64,000 nucleotides of DNA from Psoroptes ovis (taxonomy: Eukaryota; Arthropoda; Arachnida; Sarcoptiformes; Psoroptidae). The notes beneath the pieces are model-generated. The model did not search any database. It was not told the origin of the DNA and was given only the letters and a program-made list of their open reading frames with translations. The stretch covers positions 1,240,001 through 1,304,000 of the forward strand of contig PQWQ01000009.1 of NCBI GenBank assembly GCA_002943765.1. Direction: 5' to 3'. Positions 40,819-52,157 of the stretch are shown here, piece after piece (position 1 is the stretch's first letter; the number at the start of each line of letters is the position of its first letter). A program made the position numbers and the translations under genes.

Positions 40819-40901
40819 TTAGGTTATCCGAAAAGTTCTAGCCGATTTTCATGAGCAACTCTATCGTGATTAAGCCGAATAAACTTTTTTGGATAACCTA
40901 C
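40819..40901 (+). mobile_element. MITE copy 23 (subfamily A)
   Basis: Left arm TTAGGTTATCCGAAAAGTTC, core GAGCAACTCTATCGTGATTA, right arm GAATAAACTTTTTTGGATAA then CCTA. The paired changes TTATCC on the left and GGATAA on the right match each other. Confidence 0.8.
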
Positions 40902-43743
40902 AATATATAGGAAAATAAATATGAAAAATATATTATTTAATCTATTCAAAAACAAGCAAAACAAGCATAAATCATAAATTTTATTGAAAAAAATAAAGAT
41001 TATGACACACACACACACAAAGAATTATGAATGTGTGGTATCATTTTTCAATAATAAATAAATATGATTACATCTGCTTCTGCTGTTAATGCTGCTGCTG
41101 TTGATGCACCGGATACGAATAATAACGATTTCTAGCGTTATTATTCATTTCAATTCAATTCAATTCAAGGAATATGAAATGAGAAGCGAATCATTTTAGA
41201 TTTATTTATTTATCTTCATTCTATTTTTGGTAAAAGAAATGAAAATAAATTCAGAAGAAGAAGAAATGTTTGGAATATTTTCTTGTAATAAGAGCAAGTG
41301 ATATATATATGTGTGTAGGTCTACACAGCTCTACAAATGTGTGTTAATCAATTTCGACAAAATTTTCGATTTTTGTATACACGAGTTTTCTGTTCCGAAA
41401 TGTTCCAGAATTTCAACAATTTCAATAATGATAAAATCGGATAGAATCGATTTGAAATATTGAATTATTTCCAAAATACACGAATAGTTGGTGGTTGAAT
41501 AATTCTTGAAGAATTTGTTTAAAAGTTTTCAAACGAAAAAAAAAATAGGTGAATAGCTATAGCCCTAGCTGCTAGTGCTAGTCAACACTAATTAATGTTT
41601 GTTTGATGTTAATTTTTTCATTTTTTCCTTTGAAATAATTCTTATATTCTTATCTAGGGACTTGTTTGGCTCTTGGGTTATTGAGTGGAATGAAAAGCTC
41701 AAATAATAGCTGTTTGTTATTATCAAGTGATCAAAAATATGAACCAAAGAACAATGGGAAAAACGAATGAATTATTTGTCAACATTTTTCATTTTCAATA
41801 ATTTCTGTGTCTTTATGTTTACTTGTCACATTTATGTTATCTATTTGTTTTGTTTTGTTTTGTTGTTCTTGTTTTTCTATGATTTATATATGTTTATATG
41901 AATGTGCTTGTAATTTACACATATTTCATAGATTATAGATATTTTTTGGCGTGTTGTTTGTTGTTGTTGTTGTGGTGTTCGAGGGGCAGCAGACAAAAAC
42001 TTTATCATTATTTTAATTAATAAAAATTAATTATATTGACTTGTTTGTTTGTTTGTTTATTTTATGCTTTGTGACATTTTTAAAAATCGAAAAAAATTGG
42101 GGCATTTGCGTTTGGTACATAAATACACATAGACAAGGGCTACATACCTTTTGTTTAGATTGAACAACATGTTTGTTCTTGATTTTTTTTTTGGACCAAT
42201 AATAAACCAATAAATTCTACTAATCTTAATGAAATTCAATGGTTGTTTCTGTAATAAATCATGTTCATCGAATTCAATGTGTTCATTGAACGATAGATAT
42301 TTGATTTATGAATACTAATGGGCACGATCGTTGCACCGATTGATTAATATTCAATAATAAATTGATCCTAAAATCAATTTCATATGAACCATAATGAATG
42401 AAATCAATGTTGTTGTTGTCAATACCCGAAAAAATTGTTCAAATGTTTTATGGTCATTTTGATTTTTGAGTGGCTTTTAATCGAATCAAATTCATTCAAA
42501 AAAAATACATCGCATATATTAGATTCCACTTGAATATGGATGATTTTTGATGTATTTTTGATTATTATTATTATTATTTCGATTTCGATTGTAAATAGCG
42601 ATAATAAAATCATCATTTTGTCATTTTTGATCATCATTTTGGCGTTTGATGTGATCTATCATTCGTGTGTGTGTGTGTGTGTATAACATTTATAGCATTC
42701 AAATGGATCGATTCGAAAGAATCTATTTCATAAATATTCTTTCACATAAGGGAAACAATAACAACAACAACATTTCTGATATCGATCGTATGCCGTGAAA
42801 TTGTAGTTTTACAGTCAAAGAAAAGAAATAAGAAAAGATTCACACATTCAAACAAATATATAAAAGAAAAAATTTTGACAAACAATTTTTTTTTTGTTTG
42901 GCTGGCTGGCTGGCCTAAATTCAATTGATCAATTTTTTTTTCTGGAGATAAATCGAGAGAGAAAAAAAACAAATTCTTTTTAACAATCAATTCTATCGAT
43001 TATTGTTATTATTATTTGAATATATACCAAGACCCATACAGAATTCTTATTCTTAAGAATAGATTTAAATTGCCACTTAAATTCTATCTATTCTATTTGA
43101 AAATGCTTATTCAAATTCAGTGATTTCTGTGAATAAACATTTTCAAAAATGAAAATGCAAAATAATACGAATATATATTCAGATAATACAAATAAACGTA
43201 TTTCCAAGCAAACCTTTTCGACCACTTTCGTTATGGTAAAAATGGCCATAATTGACCACATATTCACCGATCACAACTGGGTAATCATTGGCGAGAATTT
43301 TGATTTTACCAAATCAAAATTGGCTCCACTCAATGAATGTGAATAATGTGTGTGTGTGCCATCATCATTTGAAAATGAACATCATCATCATTATAACCAT
43401 TATGTGATTTTCAATAGTTTGAAAAAATGAAATTACACAAGATTCAAATGAATTTGAAATATATATTTCAATTTTCATAGTTAAAATGATGATCATAATA
43501 ATGGTAATGATGGTCGATATGTCATTTACACATATGAATTTTCGTGGTCCATTCACATTTGATTATCAAAAGGAGAACCCCGAAAAATACTTATCTAATA
43601 AATGTTGAAAGAAATAGTAGAAAAACACTTGCAAATTGACTTGAAGCTTTGAAGCTTGAAGTTAATGCCACACATAATTTGATAGAAAGTTTTTTTCGAT
43701 GATAACACCATTCAAAATCATTGATTAAAATGGGTGAAATAAT

Positions 43744-44290
43744 TTAAACCTCAGCAATCAAACCATGTGGTAACGATGTAATATTATTCAATGTATTGAC
43801 TAATGGTCCTTGCAATGAAAATTTAAATGTTGTTGAATTTTGAATGATTTTTTTTTGCACATCAGATGATGGAAACGATCGATAATGCCAGCAGCTAAAT
43901 AAAGATTCGGCATTACCATCGACAGTGGTGGATTAATAACTCAAATCAGATCAATTTTGAAAATGTCTAATTTTGAATATTAACTTATGCTCAAATTGTC
44001 CATAAACTCATAAACACTAAGGTTACGGTTCATCATGTGAGCTTTATTCGATATAATTTTCTCGAATAATAGAAAAAAAAGATGAGTAAATTAAAATTAA
44101 ATGAAATGAAAATATTATCATTTTTTTTTGACGTTATTCAATGGAAATTAATTGCATTTACAGACCACCTTTTTCGTTGCTTTCAGCACAAAACGATCAT
44201 TTCATAATTGTATTCAAATACGAAAATAATGAAATAGAACCGGATACATGACGGAATGGGAATTCCATCTTTTCCAAAAAAAAAAAAAAA
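43744..44290 (-). pseudogene. Possible coding remnant of an unknown gene
   Basis: On the minus strand, 43744-43932 is open for 62 codons ending in TAA, with protein-like composition (Trp, Cys, His, Pro, Gly) unlike the low-complexity frames around it. A second minus-strand frame over the same bases is open for about 45 codons, and the two meet at an A9 run near 43850, so a frameshift in an old exon is possible. A second block at about 44170-44290 also has protein-like codons and is followed by a GTAAAT donor-like site. I recognise no family in either block. This could be a decayed gene, terminal exons of an unrecognised gene, or chance. Confidence 0.25.
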
Positions 44291-45506
44291 ATATTTCATG
44301 ATTTTGATCAAATGAAATGCTCATTTTATTGTAATTATTATTATTATTATTATTATTATTATTGAAGAATAACAATAGTAATAATGATAATATGATATTT
44401 CAAAGAAATTCGAAATCATTATTGAATATTTTTTTTCTTTGCTAGTTCAATATTCGTAATTGTAAAGGCATTTCATTTCATTTTTTTTCGGGTTAATTAT
44501 CTATTTGCTAATTGAGATTTTTTTGTCTGTTCTATATGGGTTTTCTACTATTTTCAAAAATTTTACCCTGAAAAAAAAAAGAAATAATTCAATACTTTTT
44601 TTTCGATCATTATTGGGGCAAAATCGAATGAATAAATGAATAAATGAATGAATGAATGATTGGAAAATGAAAAAAAAAATCTCATTGAATTGGGTGTGGT
44701 GGCGGTCGTATGGTATGACTATTCCTTTTGATTCTAATGACGATTTATATTTGAGTAAACAATATCGAAAAGAAATCAAAAAAAAAAAAAAAAAAAAAAA
44801 TGAATGTATCGATACATACATTTCAATACCTGGAAAATATCTACACAGAGAGAAATTCATGATAGAAATTTTCATTTTTTAATTTAATAAAATACCAAAA
44901 AAGAAACGACCGAAAGGCCATAAAAATTTACCCAACCAAAAAAAATACAATAGATAATTGTATAATAACAATACAATAACACTGAATGAACATACATAGA
45001 AGACAAAGAGAGACAATACCTGTAATCAAATTGATTGAATTTTAAAAGGTAATATCATTATTTTTTCTTCAGAGTTGAAAAGCAAAAATCACAAGTAAAT
45101 GAAAGTGAATGAAATGAATTCAATCAATGATTATCTTCATTATTATTATTATTATCATATAATAATTTGATTTTTTCAATCAAAATATCATCATCATCAT
45201 GGTTTCTATAATTTGGCATCCATTAAATTTGAATCAAAAGAAGAAAAATTGAAGAAAACCATGGAAAACAAATGAGTAAAAAATCTAATAATATTTTATG
45301 GTTCAAAATTATTATTATTATTATTATCATTATTATTATTATTATTAATATGAATAATAAACGAATAGAATGGAAGAAAAAAAAACGGGTTACGCCAGAA
45401 AAAATAAAATGAAAATGAAAATAACAAATCATTGTCATTAACATTAATGGAAAATGTACAATACTGGTAAATGAAATATTTTACAATTATTAGATTTTTG
45501 AATATA

Positions 45507-45588
45507 TTAAGTTGTCCAGAAAGTTTTAGCCGATTTTCATGAGCAACTCTATTCACTTGAAGCGCAATGAACTTTTCGGACAATTTAA
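45507..45588 (+). mobile_element. MITE copy 24 (subfamily A)
   Basis: Left arm TTAAGTTGTCCAGAAAGTTT, core GAGCAACTCTATTCACTTGA, right arm AATGAACTTTTCGGACAATT then TAA. It is the last copy in the window. None occurs in the gene-dense 46-64 kb part. Confidence 0.8.
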
Positions 45589-45873
45589 TATATGAGAAAT
45601 GGGTAATAAACATGAAAATATTATCATTTTCTTTTGCGGAGAAAAAAATGATATTAAAGCCACCAATGAGAGTATAATATCGAATGGAAATTACAATTTG
45701 AGAAAATAACCGAAACAAACTCTTGAAAATATTACATTAAACTAATATCGAAAAAAAATGCAAATAATGCAAAGATAACGCGAAAAGTTTTAGCGTTGGA
45801 AGGTAAACGTGATCAAAGGCATAAAAAATGTAAAAATCAATAGGGTTTGAATGCTTGGAATTTTTACAAATTT

Positions 45874-45875
<2 letters not shown>

Positions 45876-45905
<30 letters not shown>
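45876..45905. repeat. 30-base A homopolymer
   Basis: Thirty consecutive A residues, the longest homopolymer in the window. No retroposed sequence was recognised just upstream. Confidence 0.95.
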
Positions 45906-45912
<7 letters not shown>

Positions 45913-48284
45913 ACCAAACGGGATTATTGACAGATTATTGATTCATAAACACCATGAATATTTTGTTGAAAAAATTATGTGAATCGAAACATTTTTGCAT
46001 AAAAAATTTTAAACTAATTAAAAAAAATTAAAATTTTTTATTCGGAAAATTTTTAATTAAAAATAAAAAAAAAATTAATGAAATGAACACACACATATAT
46101 ATTTGCATAGAAAAACGTATTTTGAATTCAACAAAAATGTTATTCAATGAGCTCGAATTTTGATTCGACAAAGTTGAGAAATAAATTGAGTGAAAATTTC
46201 AGCGAGAAATTAAGCAACAAAAAAAAATCATTGAAAACCCTAAAAAGTCAAAAATAAACTTACATTTATTCGTTTATCTAAGAAAAAGTTCAAGTTTTTT
46301 GTTTGTTTATTTGTTTATTTATTTGATTGAATTAAATGTTTCGAATATTTTTTTTTTGTTCGATACTTTAAGATGATAAAAGTGAATCAGTGAATTACTT
46401 TTTTTTCAGTGAATCAATATATATAAGAAACCATTCAAGTTTCTTATATAAGAATTCAATGAATGATTTTTTCATTTTCATTTCTTTAAGATTTGCTTTG
46501 ATTTAAACACAAGAAAAATACACAGAAAATTGAATGAAAAATAAATGAAAATTGAATGAAAAATTCCTTTTCGAAAATTTTTTGATGTTTTGTTTTTCAT
46601 ATTTTCATTTTTGAAATTAAACTTTAAACTTTATTTTTATTATCAAATAAATAAATGAATGGAATAATCTTCGAAATCTTGTGTGGATGTAATGTATCAT
46701 ATGGTGATGATACTGATGTAGATGCTGTTGATGATGATGATTTCGATGATGTGGATGATGAAAATTCGTTCAAGCGAATTTTTCTATTTTTTTTTGGAGA
46801 TGTTTCAAATGTTTTGAATTTAAAAAATCCAAACAATACAAAACAAAAACTAAAAACGAAATGAAATAATGTTTTAAAGATGAAGGACTTGAGATTTGAA
46901 CATTTTGAAAGAAAAAACACAGCAAAAGACCCGTGAGGCTTATGTGGAATCTTATTTATTTTGATGGAAAAACTTGATTGAAAAACTTGGATGAAAGGTA
47001 AAATGGAATGATGATGATGATGATGATGATGAACAAATTTACCAAAAAATGTAAAAATACGAAGCCAAACGAAAATAATCTAATTCAATTCAACGTACAT
47101 TCGAAAGAAATAATTGACATTTATTTGATGATTGATTATGATTATTTTATTTCATTTTATTTGTTTGCAAACACACACACACACACAAATTTAATTTGGT
47201 GATTTGCTTGAAAAAAAAATAGAAAATTATTATTATTTCTCTGTCTGAAAGATAATTGAAAATAAAATGATGAAAAAACTGCAGGAGAAAAAAAATTAGT
47301 TTATTTTACATCACATTGAAATACATTTATTAAATTCAACCAAAGTAATTGTGTACATGACTATGAAGTGTGTGTACATTGAAGATGATTGATACATCCA
47401 TTTTTTTCGGGTAACCAACGTTGTTTCTTTTCATTGTAATAATATAAAAAACAACAAATCATCGTGTGAAATTATCTACAAATATTTATATACAATTTTC
47501 GATGATAATCAAAAAATTTATTGAAAACAGTAAACTAACAGTCAAACAATAATAATAATTCAATCACTTATTTGATGAATCAATCAATCAAGTTTACTTT
47601 TTTTCAAGTCAAGTTTATAAGTATGAGTAAAATTTCATTTTTTCAAATTCGAAACATCATCATCATTATTATTATGATAATAATTTTCAATTCATTGAAT
47701 TTGAATTCAAATAGAATTTGATAGCCCAAAAAATTTGGAATATAATAATAATCAAATGATCGAATCGAATCGATTCTATGATATTAAATATTTGATTATT
47801 ATCAAATTTCTCATCTCATATTTTCATTCATTTCTTATTGAAATTGTAATTATATGATTTGTTTTTGCTCAAAAAATAATATCAATGCAAACAAATCAAT
47901 GATACTAAAAATAATAATTCAAATAAATCAAAAATAAAATGAAATAAATCATTCATTCATTTATTATTAAAGATTCAAAGTTTTTATTCAAATTTAATGA
48001 AAATTAAAATTAATATTATTGATATTATTGATAATAATAATTATTATTATTATTAAATGTTTAAATAAGTGAATAATTCATAAGGATAAATATTTTTTTT
48101 TTCGAATAATAATTTCTTTCATACAACAAAAATAATTAGATACGGATTTTCCCATATATATGTTGATTAATCTTGAATTAATTAATAATTTGTGAAGGAT
48201 AATAATGATTGCAACTTTTTTTCTCGTTATTTTTTCTTCTAAAATTAACTGTGATGTTGAATCATTTTATTATTCAAAAAGCAT

Positions 48285-49396
48285 TCAATGATGGTGGCTT
48301 TGGCGTACCATACGAGGACTTTTTTTAGCCACAACTGGTAATTTTTCACCGGTTAAATATGGATTCACTTTGAACTGATTAATGAAAAAAATTGAAATAA
48401 ATTAAAATATAATTTGAATTTGAATTACAATCACATTGAAACATACAGATTTTTTGTGATCAACAGCAGCATTATCACGTTTACTACGTTTAAGAAAATA
48501 TTTTTTAGCCACAACTTTATGATCTTTAGTATCAATAGTATCCATTATTTTATCGATTGTTGAATCCAATTCGATGCCTTCATTTTGAATTGATCGAGCC
48601 AATGTTTCTAGCTCATTTTCATCCGTATTGCCAGGACAATTAAACATATGTTCGGAATCGCACATACATTCTTGTGATGCTTGATATTCTTTACTGTAAT
48701 CGGCTGAATTTTCAAAATCTTCCAAACATCCATCTTCAGCTAATCATGGAAAGTAAATGAGAAATAAATTGATTTATGGGACAAAAATTTTTTATCAATT
48801 CACCTGTATATCCAACTGGACATGGATTCGGTGGATTACAATAAGCTGGTAATACTGAATCTGATTTTATCACTTGCACATTAGGTATGCTACCATCCGG
48901 TTTTAAGCGTTGTGATCCTTCACCAGCACCACCTTGTACATATTGATGTCCATACAATGATGAATGCTCGAGATATTCTTTTCTGGGCACTGGTTCTCGC
49001 TGCAATAAAATATCGTCACGTGTTTGTAAGTGATAACGATTCAATAGCTCATCTGATGGTTGCATCTGATCACTGAGATCTTTTCGTATTCGATAATTCT
49101 ACATTAATATTAATACGATTTATTATTTTGAGTTGAACAGAAATTCGATTACTTACATTCAAATCAGAATACAACGGATATGAATCTTTCGAAACCATTG
49201 GCATTTCAACTGGTTCTGCCATATATGATTGTTGTTGCAATTGTTGATCTTCATTCATACGTTCAATGAAATTATGCAACAATGAATTGGGCATATGATA
49301 ATCAACATCATTGATGCCATAATATTGTCCACAATCAACAATTTTATGACCAATCAATGATATAAATAATACGAGAAAATTTACTAAATAATTCAT
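48285..49396 (-). CDS. Neuroendocrine protein 7B2 (secretogranin V), chaperone of prohormone convertase 2
   Basis: The model has four exons on the minus strand: 49396-49157, 49098-48804, 48739-48447 and 48374-48285. All splice phases agree (0, 1, 0) and give 305 residues. A signal peptide covers about residues 1-22. The family core is plain: CNPPNPCPVGYTAEDGC, then a Phe-Glu-Asn/Tyr-Gln-Ala-Ser-Gln block and a Cys-rich CDSEHMFNCPGN. The C-terminal peptide has NPYL and then VVAKK (290-294), the hexapeptide region that inhibits PC2 in known 7B2 proteins. A furin-type site RSKR is at 263-266. Known role: 7B2 binds pro-PC2 in the secretory pathway, supports its maturation and delays its activity until cleavage. 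Unusually, a second VVAKK lies at 254-258, upstream of the furin site. Head-to-head with the kinase gene. Confidence 0.93.
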
Positions 49397-49866
49397 TTCT
49401 AAATACTAATTTTTTTTGTTGATTCTATTGATTGATGATGATTGGACAAAACTCGATCAATATTGATTATTCAATAAGATTCTATGAAAAAAAAAACCAA
49501 AAATATAAACAACTTTGCTCGAAAACAAAAGTCAAATCATTGTATCATCAGATCATCATCATCATCATTTGTTTACGTCATTATCAAAATGGCTACTTTT
49601 TGACATCAATGATTCGACGCCATATGAAAATTTGTTCCATTTGGAACCCGAAATATGTATGCGTGTAAATGAAATCAATCCATTGTTTGATTATATAGAA
49701 AAACAAAAATATACACAGTTGTCATCGGAAAAGCTGTTCGCGCACCGTTTCACTTAGCTTGTTGATTAATTGAATTAATCAATCAATAATTACTAGTCGA
49801 CATAAATATAAATAAGAATTGAAAAATATGAAAAAAATTGTAAAAAATTTGTAAAACTTACTTGCT
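49397..49866. promoter_or_regulatory. Divergent intergenic region between 7B2 and the kinase
   Basis: 470 bp separates the two start codons, so both promoters should lie here. It contains AT-rich sequence and a short open frame that I do not consider coding. No specific promoter element was recognised. Confidence 0.4.
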
Positions 49867-50809
49867 ATGGATGAATTGATCAGACGTGGATATGAATCAT
49901 TTGTTCGTATCGATGAAGGTGGACAAGCTAAAGTATATAAATCGATTAAACAAAGCAAATCGTATGCAATCAAAGTCGTGCACGTTGAAGATCCAAGCAA
50001 TGTAAAGCTAGATGATGATCTTAAACGTGAATTACAAATAATTCGTAATGTAAGACATCCAAATTGTATTCGTGTTGAAGAATTACTTCGTAGTAAAGGT
50101 AAAATTTATATTATCATGGATTTTATGTCCAACGGAACCATAGGAAGTTGGATAAAAACACATGGACCAATTTGTGAATGGAAAGCGCGAGCTTGGTTTT
50201 GTCCAGTCTCCAGAGCAATCAAATATTTACATGAACACAAAATTGCACATAGGTATTTTTATCAACTATTTAATGAATGATAAAATGACTATTAGATTGA
50301 TATGAAGAGATTTAAAATTAGACAATATCTTACTTGATACACATTGGAATCCAATGGTATCGGATTTCGGTTTCAGCCGTTTTGTGAGAGTATTAGATTC
50401 AGGACAAGCAGTGAAAAGTGATACATATTGTGGAACGACTTCATATAATCCGCCTGAAGTTTTAAAACAAGTACCATACGATCCATTCGCCGCAGATGTT
50501 TGGTGCTTGGGTGTTATGCTGTTTATTATGATCAATAAAATTTATCCATTTGATCGCCACGATAAACAAAAGATGTATGAATGTCAAATGACCAAAAATT
50601 ACAAGTTACAAGATAGCATTGAAGAAAAATCATCAAATGATGTGAAAGAATTAATACGAATGCTGCTCGAACCAGATCCAGAGAAGCGGCCATCGATTCG
50701 TGAAATTTGTGAACATCCATGGTTTCCAATTGTTTTGCGTGAAAATGAAATCTTGTCATCAAGGTCTACATTAAGTCTTCGAAGTGATCGACGACGTATT
50801 AGTGAATAA
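49867..50809 (+). CDS. TSSK-like serine/threonine protein kinase
   Basis: Two exons, 49867-50252 and 50308-50809, with a 55 bp intron inside the catalytic-loop codons (phase 2/2), give 295 residues, close to the length of small TSSK kinases. All catalytic marks are present: a Gly-loop variant DEGGQAKV (the first Gly of the usual GxG is Asp), Lys in YAIKVV, the alpha-C Glu in KRELQII, HRDLKLDNILL rebuilt across the intron, SDFG, and PPEVL in place of APE. The activation loop YCGTTSYNPPEVL and the following YDPFAADVWCLGVMLFIM resemble testis-specific serine kinases. The protein is almost only a kinase domain with a short Ser/Arg-rich tail. The substrate is unknown, and a role in male germ cells is family-based inference. 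The stop lies 12 bp from the stop of the convergent BtpA-like gene. Confidence 0.88.
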
Positions 50810-50821
50810 AATAACCGAAAT

Positions 50822-51670
50822 TCATTTATGTATCAATTTATTATATTTTTGCATGAAATTTTTCACTGTTGATTCACATAATTCATTATACCATTTTCCA
50901 TCATGTTTAAAATGTGAACCAACGATCACTGCAGCTGTATTAGCTGCAAGGTAATTCGATACATTATGTACATCAACACCGGAGCCAATTATGATTGGCA
51001 AAGGGTCATCAGCTAATGACTTGTCGATTTGTTCAATGTCATCAACTGATGGTGGATCGCCAGTCTCTTTGCCAGTAATAATAATGCCATCAGTTTAAAA
51101 AAATCTAGCTGCTTTAGCAGTTTCAACCAAGTTCACATCATCAGTGATAGAATGAGAACAATGTTTCTTTTTAATATCAGTCAAGACCAAAATGTGTTCT
51201 GCATTAATTAGCCGTCGATACCGTAACAATGGTCCAGCAGATGCTGTTTGCATCAAACCTTCATCAGCCACATGACTGAATACAAATCCTTCAACTCTTA
51301 TAAATTGAAATTCACTTGATAAGGCAACAGCCAAAGCTTCATGATTTAAACCGGCTAAAATTTGAATACCACAAGGAATTTCTTTCGGTACTGTACGACG
51401 TATTTCGGTACATATTCTGGTCATTGTGGCAACGATTTCAGGGCCAGCATTACAATTTATGTAAGGCCTATCGAACATGTTTTCAACCAATATACCGTGA
51501 ATACCTTGACGAACATAAATCTCGGCTTCATTACATGCATTATCTACAAGTTTTTGAATATTGTTTGTACGATGATCATAGAGAGGAGTTGCTGGCAAAG
51601 ATTTGACATGTATCATTCCAATCACAGACATATGATTACGATTAAAATATTTATAAAATTTGGTCAACAT
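50822..51670 (-). pseudogene. BtpA/F13E9.13-family TIM-barrel protein with an in-frame stop
   Basis: One uninterrupted register of 283 codons runs from ATG 51670 to TGA 50822-50824, with a single TAA at codon 192 (51095-51097). The first part has the BtpA signature start (Val-Ile-Gly-Met-Ile-His-Val-Lys-Ser-Leu-Pro) and a Gly-Ile-His-Gly-Ile block. The part after the stop continues the family with TDGIIITGKETG, IIIGSGV and AAVIVGSHFK, so the frame is unbroken and only the stop is odd. The family is a predicted TIM barrel. The cyanobacterial member is needed for photosystem I accumulation, and the role of animal homologues (often annotated mitochondrial) is unknown. The stop may be a real nonsense mutation, a sequencing error in a T7 run, or a read-through codon. 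The 191-residue product would lack the last barrel strands. Confidence 0.8.
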
Positions 51671-52157
51671 AATTATTAAATTAATTACTGATTTATTGAA
51701 ATTTAAATGTTTTCATTTTCAAAAAAAAATTAAAATCACAAACCCAAACAATTCCTGGAAAATTTTTTTGTTTTGTTTTGAATATATTTCCGAAAAATTT
51801 CTCTTTACTCATTTTGTGTTTATTGCAATATTTTTGAAAACTTGTTTGGTTTTTTTTTAACAATTGATTTATACTAAATATATATGATTTCAGTCATTAA
51901 TTGAATTGATTATCTGTTGTGCATGTATATTGCTAAAAAGCAAAAAAAAGTTTCCCATTAACGGCTTTATTCAAATTTTTGTTTACATTCAAATAATCAA
52001 GAATAGAAATAAGAGCAAAAAATTAACTCTTCTAAAGCGATTAAATATTGATCAAAACATTTTTCGAAAATTCAAATGAACATTGGTACCATTTTAAATC
52101 ATCAATTAAGGAACTAAAAATTTCAATCTCAACAATTGATTAATTTATGAATAAAAA
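51671..52157. promoter_or_regulatory. Divergent intergenic region between the BtpA-like and PIAS-like genes
   Basis: 487 bp of AT-rich sequence with no coding exon seen. In particular, no SAP-domain exon for the PIAS-like gene was found here. It should hold both promoters. Confidence 0.4.

Larger units (their letters stand above)
33806..48284. other. Gene-poor tract with MITEs and simple repeats
   Basis: About 14.5 kb without a recognisable host gene. It holds six MITE copies (34044-45588), a 30-base A run (45876-45905), many ATC/AAT/ATTC repeats, a perfect palindrome at 37232-37257 and a possible coding remnant at 43744-44290. From 45.6 to 48.3 kb I see only simple AT-rich sequence. A 69-codon Asp-rich frame at 46655 looks like a translated GAT repeat. 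Confidence 0.55.

Noticed and set aside
43149..43346. Plus-strand 65-codon frame with fairly protein-like sequence
   Set aside because: No family recognised, and it is isolated on the opposite strand to the nearby remnant; too short to call.
46655..46864. Asp-rich open frame near 46.7 kb
   Set aside because: The acidic run comes from a GAT trinucleotide repeat; no start context or splice partner.
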